From: Firm-04 sp045617625
Lineage (GTDB): Bacteria; Bacillota; Clostridia; Oscillospirales; Ruminococcaceae
NCBI GenBank assembly: GCA_045617625.1
Contig: JAZLJA010000030.1
Span: 1 to 8,517, forward strand
Reading direction: 5' to 3'
Length of the DNA stretch: 8,517 nt
A program made the translations under genes and the position numbers. This document shows positions 1-6,343 of this stretch, in pieces. Below the pieces are notes generated by a model that had not been told where the DNA came from, ran no database searches, and saw only the letters and a list, made by a program, of their open reading frames with translations. The number at the start of each line of letters is the position of its first letter. Position 1 is the stretch's first letter.

Positions 1-1721
1 AACGGATGTACCTTTTCACCAACGCCCTTGACCTGCGGACCCATTGTGAACTCGTATGAACAGTATTCATATGTACCATAACGTTCTTCGGTATAAAAAT
101 AAGTTCGTATCACGATTGAAGGTGCAATGACTGCCTCTGCCAAACGGCTGACACCGAAAATGATGTATTCATTTCCGTCCTTGTCATATTCCACAACATT
201 CGCTCTGCCGTAACCATTCTCAATTGCGTCCTCTTTCTTGCAGTTGCCGGCTTGGTACGGAAACGCATAACGCCAAACATCTCCGTCGAAATATTTCAGT
301 GAATACAAATTGCTGGAAAAATCTTCATTTCTGAACGGATCAACGGGATTAACCAGATCATTGTATGTGCGGATGCTGTGTCCTTGTTGCATGGTCACTT
401 TCACGGGGATCATTGACCCGCCCATATACGAGCCGCCAAGCACCTCGACAGATGCAATGGTGCTGCTGCAGTCCTGCGTTGTCGTGGAGTACTTCTCAGG
501 GAGACCGCCTTCGCCATCCATAAAGATCGCGCGGTCCATCGCATCAACATACATCGGTCTTTCGCTATCCGCATCCACAGGTGTCACAACGAACGGAATT
601 GCAACATATTTTTTGGAATCAGTACAGAGCATCAACTCAAACTTCGGCAGATAGTATTCGTCATCGAGTACACCGTTATGCGCCCACTCCAAAACAGGCG
701 GATGGACGGTGAGTACCATATCACTGCCCGTGCCGACGAAGGTACCTTTGTTATACTTTTGACCGTCTTCGGCAAGAATATAGGGACCTGTGTACTCATC
801 GTCACAAAGTCCGCTCTCACTCTTGGGCAGTTCGTCATACGGGTCGATCATCTTAAATTCCCATGAAACGACCTCGCCGTCGGCAAATATGAGAGATGAT
901 GAATAGCTGATCGTCTTTCCGCCGAGGCTTGTAAACACATTACCGGATCCGTCCATGGAAATATCCATCGTGTCATTTTCCGGAATGCTGATTGTTCCGT
1001 CATACGTCAAAAACTGGGAATATACACCTTTCGACCAGTCAGACAAGCCATAAAGATCGCGATAAAGCGAATTTTCACTATCCATCCGCAATTTACTTTC
1101 ATTCGCGCCCTTAACGTACGGCAATTCCGTGGTTCCGCTGCGGTTGAGCTTAAACTCGCCGTTTTCAATGGAGAAGCCGTTTTTGAGCTGCTCCGCCAGT
1201 TCATTGCGCAGGTTTGCACGGGTCGGGTCAGACATATCAAGCTCGCCGTTTTTGAGTGCGCGTGCAAATTCCTGCACCACCAGCGCATACTCTTTATAAA
1301 GCAGCAGAGATTGCAGATCGCCCCAAGTCATGGCATCGCCTTCCGCCACAACCTCCTCGTCCATGGCGTGCTGCATCGCCTCAGTGCGCAGCTGCGCCTC
1401 GGTCATCATCACGCCGTTGATGTTGTAGTATTCCTTCGGGATCACTTCGCCGTAGTTGTCGATGAGCCCCTGTTCATAGAGGGTCATCAGCACTGTTTCC
1501 GCGTCATAATCGTCGCCGCAGGCTTCCTGCAAGGCATCAATCATTTCCTTGGAAAAATGGATTCTGCTGTCCTCTGCCGCAGCTGACGCTGCAAGTTCCT
1601 CAGCGAGAACAGTCATCGCCGTTTCCGGCAGCATTCCTGCTGAAAGCACCACAGCGGACAACGCCGCCGCAATGCGCTTCCAGATCCGTTTGCTGCCCGC
1701 GGCATTGAATTGATTCTGCAT
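1..1721 (-). CDS. Large exported protein of unknown function, N-terminal 573 codons (3' end beyond window)
   Basis: The minus strand is open without a stop from an ATG at 1721 to the window edge, so the C-terminus is missing. The start is fixed by an excellent Shine-Dalgarno (GAGGAGG, six bases before the ATG). The N-terminus is a Sec signal peptide: basic residues (KRIWKR), then a hydrophobic stretch (IAAALSAVVLSAG), with a probable cleavage after TVLA near residue 40. Residues about 50-200 are acidic, probably helical and rich in E, L, M and A. From about residue 215 the protein becomes rich in G, S, T, Y and D with alternating hydrophobic residues, as in beta-sandwich extracellular domains. 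I recognise no catalytic motif, dockerin, LPxTG or repeat in the visible part. Base composition changes inside the gene: mostly 52-58% GC for the first ~200 codons, then roughly 32-50% in lines counted by hand. A surface or secreted protein is the safe reading; the specific role is unknown. Confidence 0.85.
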   Translation of the reverse strand, partial: MQNQFNAAGSKRIWKRIAAALSAVVLSAGMLPETAMTVLAEELAASAAAEDSRIHFSKEMIDALQEACGDDYDAETVLMTLYEQGLIDNYGEVIPKEYYNINGVMMTEAQLRTEAMQHAMDEEVVAEGDAMTWGDLQSLLLYKEYALVVQEFARALKNGELDMSDPTRANLRNELAEQLKNGFSIENGEFKLNRSGTTELPYVKGANESKLRMDSENSLYRDLYGLSDWSKGVYSQFLTYDGTISIPENDTMDISMDGSGNVFTSLGGKTISYSSSLIFADGEVVSWEFKMIDPYDELPKSESGLCDDEYTGPYILAEDGQKYNKGTFVGTGSDMVLTVHPPVLEWAHNGVLDDEYYLPKFELMLCTDSKKYVAIPFVVTPVDADSERPMYVDAMDRAIFMDGEGGLPEKYSTTTQDCSSTIASVEVLGGSYMGGSMIPVKVTMQQGHSIRTYNDLVNPVDPFRNEDFSSNLYSLKYFDGDVWRYAFPYQAGNCKKEDAIENGYGRANVVEYDKDGNEYIIFGVSRLAEAVIAPSIVIRTYFYTEERYGTYEYCSYEFTMGPQVKGVGEKVHP

Positions 1722-1767
1722 ACTATTCCTCCTCATACTATTGTGACCATGTCTCATATACCGATGT

Positions 1768-1815
1768 TTATGCGGGGGGTCGTGCCGGTCGGTTCATTAC
1801 TATCTGTAATCTCAT
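1768..1815 (-). CDS. Possible 15-residue leader peptide upstream of the exported protein
   Basis: Within the leader of the minus-strand gene, an ATG at 1815 is preceded by GGGAGG (1826-1831, ten-base spacing) and opens a short frame, MRLQIVMNRPARPPA, ending in TAA at 1768. It lies between the predicted promoter and the main start at 1721. The Arg/Pro-rich end uses CGA and consecutive CCC codons, unlike the main genes, which could slow ribosomes. Leader peptides often control a downstream gene through stalling or coupling, but nothing here proves translation. It could be a chance frame. Confidence 0.3.
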   Translation of the reverse strand: MRLQIVMNRPARPPA

Positions 1816-1878
1816 ATTTCACTCGCCTCCCAATTGATCTGAAATTCTGTCAACAGGCATACCTCGCCTATCTGTTAT

Positions 1879-1907
1879 ATTTTACCATATAGCAGCAAAA
1901 AAGTCAA
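1879..1907 (-). promoter_or_regulatory. Sigma-A promoter for the exported-protein gene
   Basis: Read on the minus strand, the -35 is TTGACT (1907 to 1902) and the -10 is TAAAAT (1884 to 1879), separated by exactly 17 bases, with TGG before the -10 giving an extended -10. Transcription would start near 1872, leaving a leader of about 150 nt before the ATG at 1721. Both boxes are one base from consensus. Confidence 0.8.
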
Positions 1908-1932
1908 TCGTTTCCAGTCGAAAACATACACA

Positions 1933-1959
1933 AATTGCATGATTTCCTTTTGTGCAATT
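1933..1959. repeat. 7-bp inverted repeat, possible operator, in the divergent region
   Basis: AATTGCA at 1933-1939 is mirrored by TGCAATT at 1953-1959. The half-sites are 20 bp apart start to start, about two helical turns, which fits a dimeric regulator. The site lies just upstream of the -35 of the minus-strand promoter. It is not followed by a T-run, so it is unlikely to be a terminator. No regulator gene is in the window, so the function is speculative. Confidence 0.35.
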
Positions 1960-1984
1960 CGTTAGCTTGTATCCAAAACAAAAA

Positions 1985-2022
1985 TACCGTTTGTCATACT
2001 CAGCACAAATATTACCGTTTGT
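1985..2022. repeat. Two perfect 10-bp direct repeats (TACCGTTTGT) between divergent promoters
   Basis: TACCGTTTGT occurs at 1985-1994 and again at 2013-2022, 28 bp apart start to start, in an otherwise AT-rich stretch. It is 42 bp upstream of the -35 box at 2064, where activator sites are often found, and about 80 bp upstream of the opposing promoter. An identical 10-mer twice in 40 bp is uncommon by chance. Binding by a regulator is an inference. Confidence 0.4.
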
Positions 2023-2063
2023 ATATTATCAACATTGCATTCTCTGCCGCCCGCGATTTTCAC

Positions 2064-2092
2064 TTGACATTCATTTGGCGATTTGATATAAT
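2064..2092 (+). promoter_or_regulatory. Perfect-consensus sigma-A promoter for the phosphatase/STAS operon
   Basis: TTGACA at 2064-2069 and TATAAT at 2087-2092 are both exact consensus, with a 17-base spacer and a TGA extended -10 element directly before the -10. The start of transcription would fall near 2099, giving a leader of about 60 nt. This predicts strong expression unless a factor represses it. The first 11 bases of the -35 region (CACTTGACATT) are identical to the promoter at 6344. Confidence 0.9.
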
Positions 2093-2159
2093 ATATTTTA
2101 GATTTTTACGCGATTCTGCAAAGAAAATCCAATCAATCTGACAAGGAGTGGTCACAAAT

Positions 2160-4217
2160 ATGGCAAAACGCAGCTTCACACCCCCGCCCGAATCGAAAAA
2201 CCCGCTGCACCGCATCCGCTTCAAAGTCAATCTTGCCGTGGGCATCTGCGGTCTGATTTTGATGTTCTTCAGTCTGTGGCTGCTCACCGATTCCATGAAT
2301 TTCGTCGAAGTTGACCTCACCGAAAACATTCTCGCCTCCGACACGCGCTATCTCTGTGCGCTGCTTGGCGAATCGGAGAAAAACACCTGGCAGATCAAAG
2401 ACGGTGCGCTCTATCTGGGCGACCGCTGCATCGGTGACGGCACGGCTGCCGGTGCCGACACAGCAGCATTCGTCAGCTGCCAGAAAAACTGCGGCTCGTT
2501 TTTCAACGCCTTTGTCCGCACTTTCAACGACAGCGAACTCGTCTATGTTGCCGACAAGGGCTATCAGCAGGGACATTATCTCCGCACGGCTTGCTCGGCA
2601 ACAGGCTCCGATCACAGCGTTCTCGTCGGCACATATCTCGACAAAAATGTTGTGGATAAACTGGAATCCGCAGAGGACGGCATTTATTCCGCAGAGGTCA
2701 GCGTGGAGGGTGTTCCTGTGTTCTGCCGCTATCAGCTTCTGCATGACGCAAACGGCGAAGATGTCGGCATCATCGTGGCAGGGCGCACCGCCGAGGACAT
2801 GAAAACACTGTTCCGCAAGCAAAAGATCCGCGGCTTTCTGATGATCATTGCAATGCTGATTTTGATTTCCGTCGGGCTTGGCGTGATCGTCACCAAAATG
2901 CTTCTCGCCATCGACCAGATCAAAAAGCGGCTCAACCTCATCGGCACGGGCGAGTTTCCCGACGAACCCCTGCGCATCCATACAGGTGACGAAATGGAAG
3001 AAATTGCCGATGCTATCAACGAGATGGTGATGTCGCTGGAGGAAAAAGAACGCATCAGCACAGAATTGTCACTGGCAACCGATATTCAGGCGCATATGCT
3101 CCCGAGCATTTTCCCGCCGTTCCCCGAGCGCAGTGAATTTGACCTTTATGCCACCATGCACCCCGCAAAGGAAGTCGGCGGTGATTTCTATGATTTCTTC
3201 ATGGTCGATGAGAACCGCCTTGCACTGGTCATCGCGGATGTTTCGGGCAAAGGCGTGCCTGCCGCACTGTTCATGGTCGTCACCAAAACGCTGATGAAGA
3301 ATCAGGCACAGGGCGGAAGTTCCCCTGCCGAGGTGTTCACGGCAGTCAACCGAATGCTTTGCGAGGGCAACGATGCAGGTCTGTTCGTTACCGCATGGAT
3401 CGGCATTCTCGACATCACCACGGGCAAACTCACCTATGCAAACGCCGGACACAATCCGCCGCTGCTCAAACACGGCACGGGCGAATTTGAATACTGCAAA
3501 AGACGCACAGGCATCGTGCTGGCAGGACTTGATGATACCAGATACCGCGAAGCTGAGATGACTCTTTCCGCAGGCGACAAACTGTTTCTCTATACCGACG
3601 GTGTGACCGAAGCCACTGCCGCAAACGGCAAGCTTTACGGCGAAGAACGCCTTGCCGCCTATCTCAACGCACACGCAGATGATAATGTTTACGACACCCT
3701 GAACGGACTGCGTGCCGACATCGACCGCTTTGCAGGTGATGCCGAACAGTTCGATGATATTACGATGCTGATTCTTTCATTCCGTGAGAAAGGCGGTAAC
3801 AAGCCCATGAACCAGAGAACATTCCCCGCTGAGACCGATGCGCTCCCTGATGCCATCGCCTATGTGGAAGAAGAACTGGAAAAGATCGACTGCCCCATGA
3901 AAACCGTCATGCAGATCACAGTCTGCGTGGAGGAAATGTTCGTCAATGTGGCGAATTATGCCTACAAGGACACCGACAATACCGACGGCGAGATCACCCT
4001 TGCGATCGACGAGGAACAGGGCATCGTGTCCATCACCCTCACTGATTCGGGCGTACCGTTCAATCCGCTGGAAAAAGAGGATCCCGATATCCACCTCTCC
4101 GCAGAAGAACGCGAAGTGGGCGGCCTCGGCATCTTCATGGTGAAAAAAAGCATGAACGAAGTGCATTATGAACGCAAAGACGGCAAAAATATCTTCACAA
4201 TGCGAAAGGAAATCTGA
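2160..4217 (+). CDS. Membrane sensor with SpoIIE/PP2C phosphatase domain and C-terminal RsbW-like ATPase domain
   Basis: A 685-residue signalling protein. In order: TM helix about 23-43; an extracytoplasmic Cache-like domain about 45-208, whose end (EDVGIIVAGRTAEDM) resembles single-Cache sensors; TM helix about 225-248; HAMP linker to about 300; PP2C/SpoIIE serine phosphatase about 315-545; HATPase_c about 553-685. The phosphatase keeps its acidic metal ligands: GGDFYD (D342, D345), ADVSGKG (D360), YTDGVTEA (D480) and DDIT (D532/D533). The ATPase part has the N-box EEMFVNVANYAY (E592 matching the catalytic Glu of SpoIIAB/RsbW, N596), DSG (629-631) and GGLGIFM. The family dephosphorylates STAS anti-anti-sigma proteins, and RsbW-like domains phosphorylate them, so one chain may hold both opposing activities. 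An in-frame GTG at 2148 overlaps the Shine-Dalgarno AAGGAG (2143-2148), so ATG 2160 is preferred. First gene of the operon, one base before the HD gene. Confidence 0.9.
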   Translation: MAKRSFTPPPESKNPLHRIRFKVNLAVGICGLILMFFSLWLLTDSMNFVEVDLTENILASDTRYLCALLGESEKNTWQIKDGALYLGDRCIGDGTAAGADTAAFVSCQKNCGSFFNAFVRTFNDSELVYVADKGYQQGHYLRTACSATGSDHSVLVGTYLDKNVVDKLESAEDGIYSAEVSVEGVPVFCRYQLLHDANGEDVGIIVAGRTAEDMKTLFRKQKIRGFLMIIAMLILISVGLGVIVTKMLLAIDQIKKRLNLIGTGEFPDEPLRIHTGDEMEEIADAINEMVMSLEEKERISTELSLATDIQAHMLPSIFPPFPERSEFDLYATMHPAKEVGGDFYDFFMVDENRLALVIADVSGKGVPAALFMVVTKTLMKNQAQGGSSPAEVFTAVNRMLCEGNDAGLFVTAWIGILDITTGKLTYANAGHNPPLLKHGTGEFEYCKRRTGIVLAGLDDTRYREAEMTLSAGDKLFLYTDGVTEATAANGKLYGEERLAAYLNAHADDNVYDTLNGLRADIDRFAGDAEQFDDITMLILSFREKGGNKPMNQRTFPAETDALPDAIAYVEEELEKIDCPMKTVMQITVCVEEMFVNVANYAYKDTDNTDGEITLAIDEEQGIVSITLTDSGVPFNPLEKEDPDIHLSAEEREVGGLGIFMVKKSMNEVHYERKDGKNIFTMRKEI

Positions 4218-4218
4218 A

Positions 4219-4803
4219 ATGACGGAATTGTTCGATGAAGCCCTGCGCTATGCGGCGGAATGCCACAGCGGGCAGACACGTTCTCTCTCAAAAGCCCCCT
4301 ATGTCCTGCACCCGATGGAGGCGGCGGTCATTGTGGGCACCATGACGGCGGATACGGAAATTCTGGCGGCGGCACTCCTGCATGACACCATTGAGGACAC
4401 CGGTGCCACCCTTGACGAAATCCGCAAGCGATTCGGTGACCGTGTGGCTGAACTGGTCGCCTCGGAAACCGAGACCCGTGCCCCGCACGAATCCATCGCA
4501 AACACATGGGAAGCCCGCAAAAGTGCGGCACTCTCGGTGCTGCGCAGCACAGATGACATCGCCGTGAAAATGCTCTGGCTGGGCGACAAACTCTCGAATA
4601 TGCGCTCATTCGCACGGGAATACCGCCTATCGGGAAATGCCCTCTGGGCACGGTTTCATCAGAAAGACCCCGCCAAGCAGGCATGGTATTATCGGGAGAT
4701 CATCCGCTGTATGAACGAACTGCGTGAATATGACGCATACAAAGAGTTTGCCGCTCTGGTAGAGGAAGTATTCCAAGACTTCATGGGAGGAAACGAATCA
4801 TGA
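4219..4803 (+). CDS. Small HD-domain hydrolase, SpoT/MESH1-like (putative (p)ppGpp hydrolase)
   Basis: A 194-residue protein matching the HD hydrolase half of RelA/SpoT and the small alarmone hydrolases, without synthetase or TGS/ACT domains. Key motifs are in order and spacing: HSGQTR (16-21), LHP (H31), LLHDTIEDT (H55, D56, E59, D60), FGDRVAELV (72-80) and LGDKLSNMR (D123, N127). These supply the metal and catalytic residues of the family, which removes the 3'-pyrophosphate of (p)ppGpp using Mn2+. The C-terminal half (FHQKD, WYYREI) follows a clostridial variant, so another nucleotide substrate is possible. The ATG at 4219 has AAAGGA eight bases upstream; an in-frame ATG at 4168 lies inside the upstream gene and has no reason to be used. 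It starts one base after the phosphatase stop and overlaps the next gene by ATGA. Cytosolic, with no membrane segment. Confidence 0.8.
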   Translation: MTELFDEALRYAAECHSGQTRSLSKAPYVLHPMEAAVIVGTMTADTEILAAALLHDTIEDTGATLDEIRKRFGDRVAELVASETETRAPHESIANTWEARKSAALSVLRSTDDIAVKMLWLGDKLSNMRSFAREYRLSGNALWARFHQKDPAKQAWYYREIIRCMNELREYDAYKEFAALVEEVFQDFMGGNES

Positions 4804-5969
4804 CACATGAACTGAAAAACAACATTCTCACGATCGCACTTGTCGCACGCATGGATTCCAAAAACGCGGAGGAAGTGGGCGCAGAACTCGAACAGATCAC
4901 CGCAGGCTGCCGATTTTCCGAGCTGATCCTCGATGCCGAACCGCTCGCTTATATTTCCAGCGCAGGGCTTCGTGTGATCCTCAAACTGCGCAGAAAATAC
5001 CCCTCGCTGCGGGTGGTGAATGCCTCCTCTGAGATCTACGAGATTTTTGAAATGACAGGCTTCACCGAAATGATCAACATCGAAAAGGCTTTCCGCAAAT
5101 TCTCCGTGGAGGGCTGCCAGATCATCGGAAAAGGCGCAAAAGGAACGGTTTATCGCTATAACGAGGACACCATCATCAAGGTTTACAAGTCCCCTGACAG
5201 TCTGCCCGAAATCAAAAACGAACGCGAACTCGCAAGGCGGGCATTTGTCCTCGGCATTCCCACCGCCATCTCGTTCGATATCGTCAAGGTCGGAGATCAA
5301 TACGGCTCGGTGTTTGAACTGCTCAACGCAAAGACCTTTTCACAGCTGATCGCCGAGCATCCCGAAAATCTCACTGAATACATCCGCGAATACGCGCTTT
5401 TGCTGAAGAAGATCCACGCAACCAAAGTTGATGCCGCAGATATGCCGGACTTCAAGGACACCGTGCGCCGCTGGCTCGTGACAGCAGCACCGCATTTTGA
5501 ACCCGCCGCCGCTGAAAAGCTCTCACGGCTGGTGGAGGAACTGCCCGACCGTCTCACCATGCTGCACTGCGATTATCACACCAACAACGTGCTTTCGCAA
5601 AACGGCGAAACGCTGCTGATCGACATGGATACCCTCTCGCACGGACACCCGATTTTTGAGCTGGCAACGGTGTATCTCACCTTTGTGGGCTTCAACGACG
5701 CCCTGCCCGCCAACTCGCAGGATTTCCTCGGCTATTCAGCGGAAACCGCAAAGAAATGCTGGGAAGCTTTCCTCCCAATCTATCTCGGCACAGACGACCC
5801 GACCCGCATCGCGGATGTGGAACGAAAAGTCATCTGCATGAGCAGTGCGCGGCTGATTCGCTTTGCCACCCGCCATTTTTCCGATCCTGCGGCGCAGACG
5901 CGTGCGATCGCTGTTGCAAAGCAAAACCTCGAAAGCAACATCGAAGCCGTTGACACGCTCGATTTTTAA
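4800..5969 (+). CDS. STAS domain fused to an APH-type (aminoglycoside phosphotransferase-like) kinase
   Basis: 389 residues with two domains. Residues 1-98 are a STAS domain like SpoIIAA/RsbV, with LAYISSAGLR; by alignment to SpoIIAA, Ser54 is the phosphorylatable residue. Residues about 105-389 are an APH/choline-kinase-like fold: a glycine loop IGKGAKGTVYRY (109-120), Lys127 (IIKVYK) as the ATP lysine, Glu141 or Glu143 as its partner, the Brenner motif HCDYHTNN (H256, D258, N263) and metal-binding DMD (D275, D277). It resembles the TIGR02172 type of APH-like proteins more than resistance enzymes, and no antibiotic role is implied. The middle Gly of HGD is Cys257. The start overlaps the HD stop (ATGA), with GGGAGG nine bases upstream, so translation is probably coupled. 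The STAS part may be a substrate of the upstream phosphatase/ATPase and gate the kinase; that is inference, and the kinase substrate is unknown. Confidence 0.85.
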   Translation: MTHELKNNILTIALVARMDSKNAEEVGAELEQITAGCRFSELILDAEPLAYISSAGLRVILKLRRKYPSLRVVNASSEIYEIFEMTGFTEMINIEKAFRKFSVEGCQIIGKGAKGTVYRYNEDTIIKVYKSPDSLPEIKNERELARRAFVLGIPTAISFDIVKVGDQYGSVFELLNAKTFSQLIAEHPENLTEYIREYALLLKKIHATKVDAADMPDFKDTVRRWLVTAAPHFEPAAAEKLSRLVEELPDRLTMLHCDYHTNNVLSQNGETLLIDMDTLSHGHPIFELATVYLTFVGFNDALPANSQDFLGYSAETAKKCWEAFLPIYLGTDDPTRIADVERKVICMSSARLIRFATRHFSDPAAQTRAIAVAKQNLESNIEAVDTLDF

Positions 5970-5984
5970 GGAGGCTTTCCACCT

Positions 5985-6284
5985 ATGGATATCAAGAAAA
6001 CACAGGAAAACGGAGTCCCCACCATCGCGGTTTCAGGCAGGCTCGATACCGTCACAGCCCCTGCACTCGATGCCGAACTGCATGATATTGATGCTGCGGT
6101 TCTCTCGCTGGTGCTGGATTTTCAAGCACTCGAATACATTTCCTCCGCGGGGCTGCGGATCCTTCTGCTGACCCATAAATCCATGCAGAAAAGGGGCGGC
6201 AGCCTGACACTGAAAAACGTCAGCACAGATATCATGGAAGTCCTCGATATGACAGGATTTTCTGAGATCCTGCATTTCACATGA
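5985..6284 (+). CDS. Stand-alone STAS protein (anti-anti-sigma factor / phospho-acceptor)
   Basis: A 99-residue single-domain STAS protein, the normal size for SpoIIAA/RsbV relatives. It has the opening beta strands (PTIAVSGRLDTVTAP), the LDFQALEYISSAGLRILL signature with Ser54 at the phosphosite, and the LDMTGF helix near the end. In this family the unphosphorylated form binds an RsbW-like kinase partner, the kinase inactivates it by phosphorylation, and a PP2C phosphatase restores it. All of these activities are encoded upstream in the same operon. AAGGAGG overlaps the previous stop, ten bases before the ATG, and the intergenic gap is 15 bases. The signature and phosphosite position match the STAS part of the preceding fusion, suggesting a shared origin or shared partner. 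No sigma factor lies next to it. Confidence 0.9.
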   Translation: MDIKKTQENGVPTIAVSGRLDTVTAPALDAELHDIDAAVLSLVLDFQALEYISSAGLRILLLTHKSMQKRGGSLTLKNVSTDIMEVLDMTGFSEILHFT

Positions 6285-6287
6285 AAA

Positions 6288-6313
6288 AAGGGACGGGCTT
6301 TACACCGTCCCTT
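6288..6313 (+). terminator. Hairpin after the STAS operon (U-tract only on the opposite strand)
   Basis: AAGGGACGG (6288-6296) pairs perfectly with CCGTCCCTT (6305-6313) around an 8-base loop, four bases after the stop of the STAS gene. The position is right for an operon terminator, but no T-run follows on the plus strand. An A-run precedes it, so read on the minus strand it is a complete intrinsic terminator ending in six Ts. It may work weakly or as an mRNA-stabilising hairpin on the plus strand, and fully for antisense transcripts. Confidence 0.6.
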
Positions 6314-6343
6314 ACGTTGTGCATTATGTACAAAAAACAGCAC

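Larger units (their letters stand above)
1722..2159. other. AT-rich divergent intergenic region between the exported-protein gene and the phosphatase operon
   Basis: This 438-bp spacer carries the two opposing promoters, the possible leader peptide, one inverted repeat and one direct repeat pair, all listed separately. Its short plus-strand open frames have no ribosome binding site and low-complexity AT-rich codons, and I do not treat them as genes. I see no tRNA, known riboswitch or mobile-element end here. Confidence 0.7.

Noticed and set aside
310..654. 114-codon plus-strand open frame
   Set aside because: Antisense to the continuous minus-strand frame 1-1721; no ribosome binding site and no recognisable domain.
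1311..1586. 91-codon plus-strand open frame
   Set aside because: Shadow of the exported-protein gene, which has a signal peptide and a strong ribosome binding site.
1722..1872. Known riboswitch in the leader of the exported-protein gene
   Set aside because: The leader is long enough, but I could find no conserved riboswitch core or strong terminator/anti-terminator stems by eye.
1935..2141. 68-codon plus-strand open frame in the divergent spacer
   Set aside because: AT-rich, crosses the promoter at 2064-2092 and has no Shine-Dalgarno sequence.
2148..2159. GTG start for the phosphatase
   Set aside because: It overlaps the AAGGAG ribosome binding site, so the ATG at 2160 is the sensible start.
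2133..2981. 282-codon minus-strand open frame
   Set aside because: Lies opposite the phosphatase gene, has no ribosome binding site, and its Cys/His/Ala-rich product is typical of a reverse-strand shadow of GC-rich coding DNA.
3069..3674. 201-codon minus-strand open frame
   Set aside because: Antisense to the PP2C catalytic domain, whose motifs are intact on the plus strand.
4168..4218. Upstream in-frame ATG for the HD hydrolase
   Set aside because: Would add 17 residues inside the phosphatase gene without family similarity; the ATG at 4219 has a proper ribosome binding site and matches the family N-terminus.
4689..5300. 203-codon minus-strand open frame
   Set aside because: Antisense to the HD gene end and the STAS domain; no start signal.
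4800..5969. Antibiotic-resistance aminoglycoside kinase
   Set aside because: Only the fold-level motifs match APH enzymes; the STAS fusion and the signalling operon argue for a regulatory or metabolic kinase.
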